This document shows positions 57,859 to 64,000 of a stretch of DNA of 64,000 bases, piece by piece. This DNA comes from Bombardia bombarda. Taxonomy: Eukaryota; Ascomycota; Sordariomycetes; Sordariales; Lasiosphaeriaceae. Below the pieces are notes generated by a model that saw only the letters and a program-made list of their open reading frames with translations, did no database searches and was not told the DNA's origin. How positions within the stretch are numbered: the first letter of the stretch is position 1; each line of letters starts with the position of its first letter. A program made the translations under genes and the position numbers. The stretch lies in assembly GCA_030512295.1 (NCBI GenBank), contig JAULSR010000005.1:806001-870000 (forward strand). The letters run 5' to 3'.

Positions 57859-59449
57859 CTTGACTTTTTTAAGTTTAGGAGGGAGAAGAAGAATTGCCAG
57901 GTAGGTGAAGCACCGAGATGTTTTGTGGTGGTGGCTAGTTACGCGGATGGAGGAGAGATGTTGTATGAGGTGAGGTTTGCCGGAGTTGGTATATGAGATA
58001 GGTAGGATAGGCAGGTATGGATACGAAAGAAAAGAACACAAGAGTTCAGACACGGGAGGCGAGATAGTATTTATCCCATCAACTCACCACACTACACCAT
58101 CCTCCACCAAACCACGTCAGGCGGTCCCATCCCGGCTAAGACTCTGAACGTTGTCATTCATCCATTTCAGCGAGGGGTAAGAAACCCCCCCCCCCAAAAA
58201 AAACACCTACGTGATTCTACATATTCGTTCATCCTTACACTATATCACACCTCCAAGGCAGGACATCCATTCACCCTCTTGGCGCGGTTCCAACAAATAT
58301 TATATCCACCTCAAGAAGGACCCTGAACGAGAAAGGAGACCCTGAGATGCACAGGCACAAGCGAGAAAAAACAAGGGTTCACCCAAAAGACACTCAACCG
58401 TCGCTATATCACTGCCGCTCTATACACCAGATCAGCCGTGTAACCCAAGCGAAAAAGCACAAATGTTGGAATGGGGCCAAGATCTTCTGCCAACTTCCAC
58501 AGCTTGTTGCTTGTCAGGGGGGCAAAAATAAGGTGTCGATGGACGCCCACTTCTGCAGGCCAAGAGACCGTTGACGGCAGTGCAAGTGGGGCTTTTACTT
58601 TAGTGCTCTCGGTGAGTGCCGATTTATAGAAATTCCCCGGGCCATCCAGGAGTTCTAGTCCACCCAACCCCAACCACCCGAGCACCCCTATGACGACGGT
58701 TTAGAGGATGCGTGATAATCATTCTGCCGTCATATTATGGCAGACCATCATCTGGATCCCGTATTGGTAGGTAACATCGAGACTAAGGAAGACAATAGTT
58801 GGCTTTATCTGCATAGCAGAACTAGACTCCGCGGTAAAGGAGGGACTGACTGAGCGATTAGTATGTCTATTAATTGTCTCGCTCGCGCAATGAATTTTGA
58901 GTAACACATTGGGTTTGATAACGGTTACTGTTTAACTAGCAGACATATGTAGCTCTCCAGTCAAAGTCAGTTGCGGTTTCACCAAGGCCCTTGCCACGGA
59001 GGTGGCAACTGAGATTCATGCGTGCATGCACATACACGTAAATGTCCGCGTCTGGCTACAGATCCCATATCTTCCTCAAAGAAACCAAAAAAAAATACGA
59101 ATTGGATTTGCTATAGATTGAGAGATCAGCAAAAAGGGGCAACCAAAGACCAGCCAACACGAGAAAAGCAGCATAGATCGCCAAAACCACTTTGGGTGGT
59201 AAATACCACCGTATCCAGGGCACTGCATGTACGCGAACAGCTATCCCTGAACAGACAAGTCATCCATCCATCTCATAACTCTCCGCTGCATTCTTTTTCC
59301 CAGACTCCTGGCTGCCTGCTGCGATATGGTGATACATAGGTACATATAGAGAAAACTTCAAGAAAAGTGCCGATCCGTCCCATCCATTTTTGTAATGCCT
59401 AATTCTTTTTCTCTCTCTTTCTCGCTCATCTACTCCTACCTACTACACT
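57859..59449. other. Intergenic between the small His-rich gene and ost1
   Basis: About 1.6 kb without a supported gene; contains a C10 run followed by A-rich sequence near 58187-58203. The frames present are short and unrelated to known families. Confidence 0.45.
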
Positions 59450-61074
59450 TTATTTCGAGCTAAATTTCAGATCCACACTGCCCAGCGCCCAAGCACTCAC
59501 AAACAGTGCCATCATGCTGGCAAATACAATCAAGGGCTTCCGGAGGGTCGCGGAGAGAGGATAGTCGTACGTCACGACGAGCTCGCGGTCTCGGAAATCA
59601 TCAACCAGGTTGCGGGCCTTGAAGACGATCGCCGGGCGGCCAATGGTGTCCAAAAACGTCTTGTGCGTCTGCACCTCAACCTCTGAGATAGAAGAGGGAG
59701 GGATGGTAGTATAGTACTTAACATTCCTGTTGTAGAAGAAAATACGTGTTAGTAAAGTGAAGAACAAACATGGTTAATAGGGGATGAAAAAAAAATGAAG
59801 TAACATACTCGGCACCCTCGGGCAGAACCACACGGATCAAAGCCTGTTCGTACTCGACACCCTCAACCTGCTTGGGGCCCTCAAGGAAGGGCACGTTCAA
59901 CACATATCCACCGCCGCTGAGCTTGCGCAAAAAGTTCTTTGCGTCCGAGTTCCAGCCGATGGTGAAGGGGTACTTCCAGCCGCCAAAGATGGGGTAGCGG
60001 GGCTTGATCTCGAGCAGGGCCTCGCGCTTGTTGCTGCGGAAGCGCGACGTCGACACGTTGCCGATCACGTCCGTGTAGTAGGCGTCGGCGCTGCCGACCT
60101 TGAGCGGGAACTTGAGCTCCTTGATGGCGTACGTGTTGGGGTTGTAGTACTGCGACTGCGACCACTTGACGCGGTTGAAGAGGGCCGAGAGGTTGGCGCC
60201 GCGGTGGTAGAGCGTGTAGCGCTCCTCGAAGGCGACGTTGCCGCCCCAGTGGCTGACCTCGATGTCGCGCTCCAGGAGCGAGATGTGGGTCACGGGCTTG
60301 GTGAACTCGAACCGGACCTCGACGGGCTCGACGGCGCCGGCGGGCTTCTCGTCAAAGGGGCCGTAGGTGAGCTTGGAGCCCTGCTTCTGGGGGAACTCCT
60401 TGATGTCGCCGCTGCCGGGGAGCTTGGTGTAGTCGGGGATGCTGGTCGACGGGAACTTGACTTCGGTCTTTTGCTTCGAGGTGGTGTAGACCGAGGGGGC
60501 GTACGCGGAGAAGGAGTATGCGAGGAACTGCGGCTCGTCCTGGGCGATGGCGGCGGGCAGGGGCTTGTATGCCTTGAGGAGGTAGTAGTTGATGCCCAGG
60601 GTCTGCTGCGCGCCCGACTTGAGGGGCGTGGGCAGTTGGATGCGGAGGTATTGTGTGTCACTAGAGAGCACATAACAATTAGACGGCTGGAGCTACGCAA
60701 CCTGCTTTCTCCTCGATATATGGAGGTGGCCTACCTTGTTGGGTCAAACTCGGCGACCTCTGCGGTGAAAGGGCCAGCGGTGGCATCCTTGCGGTCCTTG
60801 ACCTCGACACCACCCAGGCGCGAGACCTGGTCGGCTGTAAATGGAATGAAGTATTCATCTTGCGCCGCCTTGTCGATGTTCTCTATTACGACATTGATGC
60901 TCTCCTTGACATAGTTCTTCTCGACCGAGATGACATGGACAAGATTGGCGTTCTTGAAAACCTGGGGGGCGTGAATGTGGACGGGAGCTTCTGGCGCGAG
61001 GTGCTCTTCTCTGAGCTCGCGGTAGCTAGCGTCACCAGGGAAAGAACGGCAGAGAAGACTGTTGACGTCTTCAT
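59450..61074 (-). CDS. ost1: Oligosaccharyltransferase subunit Ost1 (ribophorin I), one-base frame break
   Basis: Three exons, 61074-60735, 60660-59809 and 59726-59450, give 489 aa if one base is restored. A signal peptide opens the protein (MKTSTVFSAVLSLVTLATASS). The lumenal domain contains VFKNANLVHVISVEKNYVKESINVVIENIDKAAQDEYFIPFT, VEVKDRKDA, SDTQYLRIQLPTPLKSGAQQTLGINYYLLKAY, ISLLERDIEVSHWGGNVAFEERYTLYHRGANLSALFNRVKW, FPLKVGSADAYYTDVIGNVSTSRFRS and PRYPIFGGWKYPFTIGW. One membrane helix lies near the C-terminus (PLIVFASMMALFVSAWALG). Ost1 is a core subunit of the ER complex that transfers N-glycans to nascent proteins. The frame breaks at the G6 run 60964-60969: TFTPP is followed out of frame by RFSRTP, and one extra base gives TFTPPQVFKNANL. 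Introns are GT-AG, 74 and 82 bp. Confidence 0.88.
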
Positions 61075-63836
61075 CTTGAAAAAAAGGGCGAGGACCTGGG
61101 AAATCTCATGAAATATCGGAGCCCAATCACATAGAATGGGAAGTCGGCGTACTGGAAAAGTGGCTTGACACGGAAATACAGGGAGCTGGCCGTCGTCAAT
61201 CGCCGTCGTCAAGCATCAAGCATCACCGTGGCCTCTAACAGCAGACGAGACGGGCTGTTGCTGTCCCCAAAAAGCTTACGTTGCTGTAAGACATCCCTGT
61301 CCGGTGGCCCGGGCGCTTGTACCTAGGTATCTATGTCCACCGATTGAGAGCTTGGGCCATGAGAACACCGGAGGAAAGAGCGCCGTATTTCCGGGAGTGG
61401 GGGTTTCCCTTCACCCCCGTCGATCCTCTCATAGAATTGCCCATGAGCCCCCCGCCTGCCCCGCCTGGTTGGGACCGACGTCAGTCCCGCTGTCTGCCCT
61501 GGTAAGCTTGCTGCATCATGAATTCTCCCTCCGTTGCTGTTCTTTGATCCTCAGCTTCTGTTGAGGTTTACGAACCTGGAAGCCGTATAAATTACATGGA
61601 TACTAATATAACTTCTCTCATTTGAAGTACGAGTTTGCGCACGCGGTAGGTGCTTGTTTTCCGGACTTTCTCTCGCTAGAAAGCTGTCGATTATGCCAAG
61701 CGCCGAACAACGGATGCATCGTTTGATGCGGGGCAGGCGCATGTGTGTCTCAAAGCTTCGTGCCCCTCCCCTCGTTGTTGATCGGCCATCCTGCAGCTTT
61801 GTTACCTTGAAGTGGAAGTCGCGAGTTGGTCGTGGGATATTATAGGTAGGGTAGCTCCGAGGGAAGTTTAATGGCTTGGATCCTTAGGTCTATTGGCATT
61901 CTTTATTGGCAGTAGGTGAAGAGCCGGACATGGGCAGAGGTAAGGGGGTTGCCCGCGATATCCTCGTCCGGCGATAGTGAACGTAAGGTCGTCAAAGCCA
62001 TGACGATGGCCAGAGACGAGGACCCATCATGGGATACGGTGTTCGTGCTTGGCGGCGATTTAGGGTTGAGATGAATGAGGAAGGCAACTGACGCCGAATT
62101 GAACAGACGGTAAGGTAGCTCTGATCCTGCTCGAGCTCGAAGCTCACGAAGCTATTGCCCACCCAGCTACGAATACTGCTACAGTGTCAGCATTTATTTG
62201 TTGTAGAATATGTGCCCAATTCGATGTCGTCCTGAACTGTAGGTCGTTAGGGGGGAGTTAGGAACATGTCAACTGGTGCCCAGAGCCGCCAGCCCGGATC
62301 CGTAGCTGATATGCATAGGGAACGAGGGTAGGTGCATGTATAGTAGGTCTAGTACCTACTGCAGGGAGTCCACATCGGTGAATCATGATCACATGGGCTC
62401 TCACTCATCGCGGTGGTCTGAGTGAAAAACCAAGGTCAGGTCACTACCCGATGATGTTGCCCTTGATTGGATTCACTCTGAGAGAAGGACCTGGTGAGTT
62501 TATGGGGGGTGCCTTAGCTCAGCAGCCCATCTTGTTCATCTGCATCGAATGTGTTTTAACAGTAAGACTAGCCCCGAGGCATTTTTGCACCAAGAAATTC
62601 CCAAAATTCTCCATACGTACCTCAGCTGCCTGCCTCCATTCTTTGACACTTCAATTCCCTTGCCTTCAATTGCTCAAATTTAGTGGCCCAGTACTGCCTT
62701 CGTCAATTTTTAGCTCCCGTCCCGTTGACAGGTACCTTTCTTACTTTGTACCTCAACCGCCATTTGCCTTCAAGTTTGAGTGTAGTTAAGAAGACGCATT
62801 CCTTACGAAACGTACTTTTCTGCCACTTCCCGATTGGCTCAGTCAAGAAAGAACGTCACCTCAACTTCCAAAGCGAACCGAAGCGACGACAGATTACGAC
62901 GCCCCACGATGTTTGGTCTAGGTCCCAGAAAGCGCCCGTCCAGGAAGGGCACTGGTACGTGTGTGTGTGCATAGCTGCCAATTCCCGTCTTGCCCCTCCC
63001 TCCTCCACCTGCCCGAGCTGCTGCATGTGTGCGTGTGCCCGGTGTGTGAGTGCGTGTGTCTGTTGTACGTGTGTGTGTCCGGTCTGCCCAGCCAAGGAAG
63101 TAGCAGAGCGACCGACACCTGCCGCGTTAACCCAGATGGAAGTTCCCGGTTGTGTGGCAGGCAGGCAGGCAGGCGCGATCTTGAGCTTCCAGTGGCTGTC
63201 TGAAGATGCGGGCAGGAAGCTCAGTGCGTCCCTTCTACATTTGGCTGCCCAGTCTAGAGTCTATAGACCTTGGGCTGCCAACCTCTACATCCGCCCATCT
63301 TTCCCCCAATGTCGAGTACTTGCATGGCAAGAGTTACCCAGCAAGTGCCACAAGTCCTTCCAGGCGCATTCTTGGTGCCTTCTCTCACGTTTCGCGTCCC
63401 ATCCACCCCCCGTGGGGAGTGTCAATCTTTTCCTAACACCCTCTCCGATCCCGTTGTGAGGCATTCCCACCATTCATTCCCACGGCGGTGCCCGTTCCCC
63501 GACCTAGAAGTGTGACATCACCTGCATATAACTTTCCCCACGACCTCAGTTTGTTTCCTCTCCATCCCTTCTTTGCATCTATCACGCTACCTACGAGTTG
63601 GCTACACTTGTCCCAAAACGAACACCCCAGTTTCTCAGACTACGCTCAGTTGACTTTAATCTTAATCCCACCTTGCTCACCATGGCGGCGCTTGGGAAGC
63701 TCAAAACGCTCCTCTACCGTGACCACCCACCTCCCCTCTCGAAGACGCGCGCATACCATCATCACCACCAAAGCCATCAGTCAAGCCGAGAGGGCAAGGG
63801 CTACACTATTCGCTACTCTTCAGGAGAATACTGACC
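61075..63836. promoter_or_regulatory. Long divergent promoter region of ost1 and hexokinase
   Basis: About 2.8 kb. The last 1.2 kb before the hexokinase is CT-rich with GT/GC microsatellites (63.0-63.1 kb) and a GGCA tandem (63156-63171). A 50-codon upstream frame ends two bases before the hexokinase ATG. I see no other gene. Confidence 0.5.
63682..63834 (+). promoter_or_regulatory. Upstream ORF in the hexokinase leader
   Basis: The frame begins with ATG in a CACC context at 63682 (MAALGKLKTLLYRDHPPPLSKTRAYHHHHQ..) and ends TGA at 63832-63834, followed by CC and the main ATG at 63837 in a different frame. If transcribed, it would force reinitiation or leaky scanning. Whether the mRNA includes it is not shown. 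Confidence 0.4.
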
Positions 63837-64000
63837 ATGGCACCAGGCTCGTTTGTCGATGTTCCCCAGGACCTCCTTAAGGAGATTGAGCAGCTGGAGC
63901 GCCACTTCACCGTAGACATAGCCAAGCTCAAGCAGATCACCAATCATTTTGTCGAGGAGCTTGAGAAAGGTTTGAGTATGGAGGGTGGCAGCATTGTGAG
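63837..64000 (+). CDS. Hexokinase, first exon only (window end)
   Basis: The exon encodes MAPGSFVDVPQDLLKEIEQLERHFTVDIAKLKQITNHFVEELEKGLSMEGGSI, then reaches GTGAG at 63996-64000, a probable intron donor placed exactly where fungal hexokinases continue with PMNPTW. The VPQDLLKEIEQLE..FTV..KLKQIT.HFV.ELEKGLS..GGSI pattern is typical of the hexokinase N-terminus. The enzyme phosphorylates glucose and fructose with ATP and in many fungi also takes part in glucose signalling. The catalytic domain lies outside the window, so the subtype (hexokinase or glucokinase) is not settled. Confidence 0.82.
   Translation, partial: MAPGSFVDVPQDLLKEIEQLERHFTVDIAKLKQITNHFVEELEKGLSMEGGSIV

Noticed and set aside
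14825..60969. RIP as the cause of the four one-base frame breaks
   Set aside because: RIP makes C-to-T substitutions, not single-base deletions, and these genes are not repeats.

Overview
The window is nuclear DNA from a filamentous ascomycete (Pezizomycotina, most likely a Sordariomycete). The evidence is compact genes on both strands with short introns (about 50-110 bp, GTRNGT donors, CTRAC-like branch sites), fungal-specific families (eisosome Pil1, VTC4, Rmt2, an SFP1-type zinc-finger factor, Ste20/GCK kinase), a MULE transposon, and lesions of the CpA-to-TpA type expected from repeat-induced point mutation (RIP). I could not assign a genus.

Layout, left to right. A truncated respiratory supercomplex factor (rcf2, -) is followed by about 7 kb without a convincing gene, then an SFP1-like regulator (+), the Arp2/3 subunit ARC19 (+), a Kelch/BTB protein (-) divergent from the APC/C activator cdc20 (+), TFIIA large subunit toa1 (+), cystathionine gamma-synthase (-), polyphosphate polymerase vtc4 (-) divergent from arginine methyltransferase rmt2 (+), and an OTT_1508-type deaminase-like protein (+). 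From about 34.9 to 41.2 kb lies an accessory island: a decayed 3.4-kb MULE with long terminal inverted repeats and a 9-bp target duplication, a broken CCCH zinc-finger gene, and a tRNA-derived SINE-like element. Housekeeping genes resume with a GCK/Ste20 kinase (+), sua5 (+), zeta-COP ret3 (-) divergent from mcm4 (+), pil1 (-), a small His/Ser-rich protein (-), ost1 (-), and the first exon of a hexokinase (+) cut by the window end.

The genes form no obvious pathway cluster; this is ordinary core chromosome interrupted by one repeat island. Two patterns cross gene boundaries. First, four otherwise intact conserved genes (Kelch/BTB, cystathionine gamma-synthase, GCK kinase, ost1) each carry a one-base frame break that one extra base in a G run of the given strand would repair. 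This looks like homopolymer undercalling, though real mutations are not excluded. Second, two genes have extreme start-codon splicing: ARC19 has an exon consisting only of ATG, and PIL1 has its ATG split AT|G by an intron. The island holds the most unusual biology: a deaminase-like gene next to sequence with many C-to-T type stop codons, including seven in-frame stops within 30 bases.
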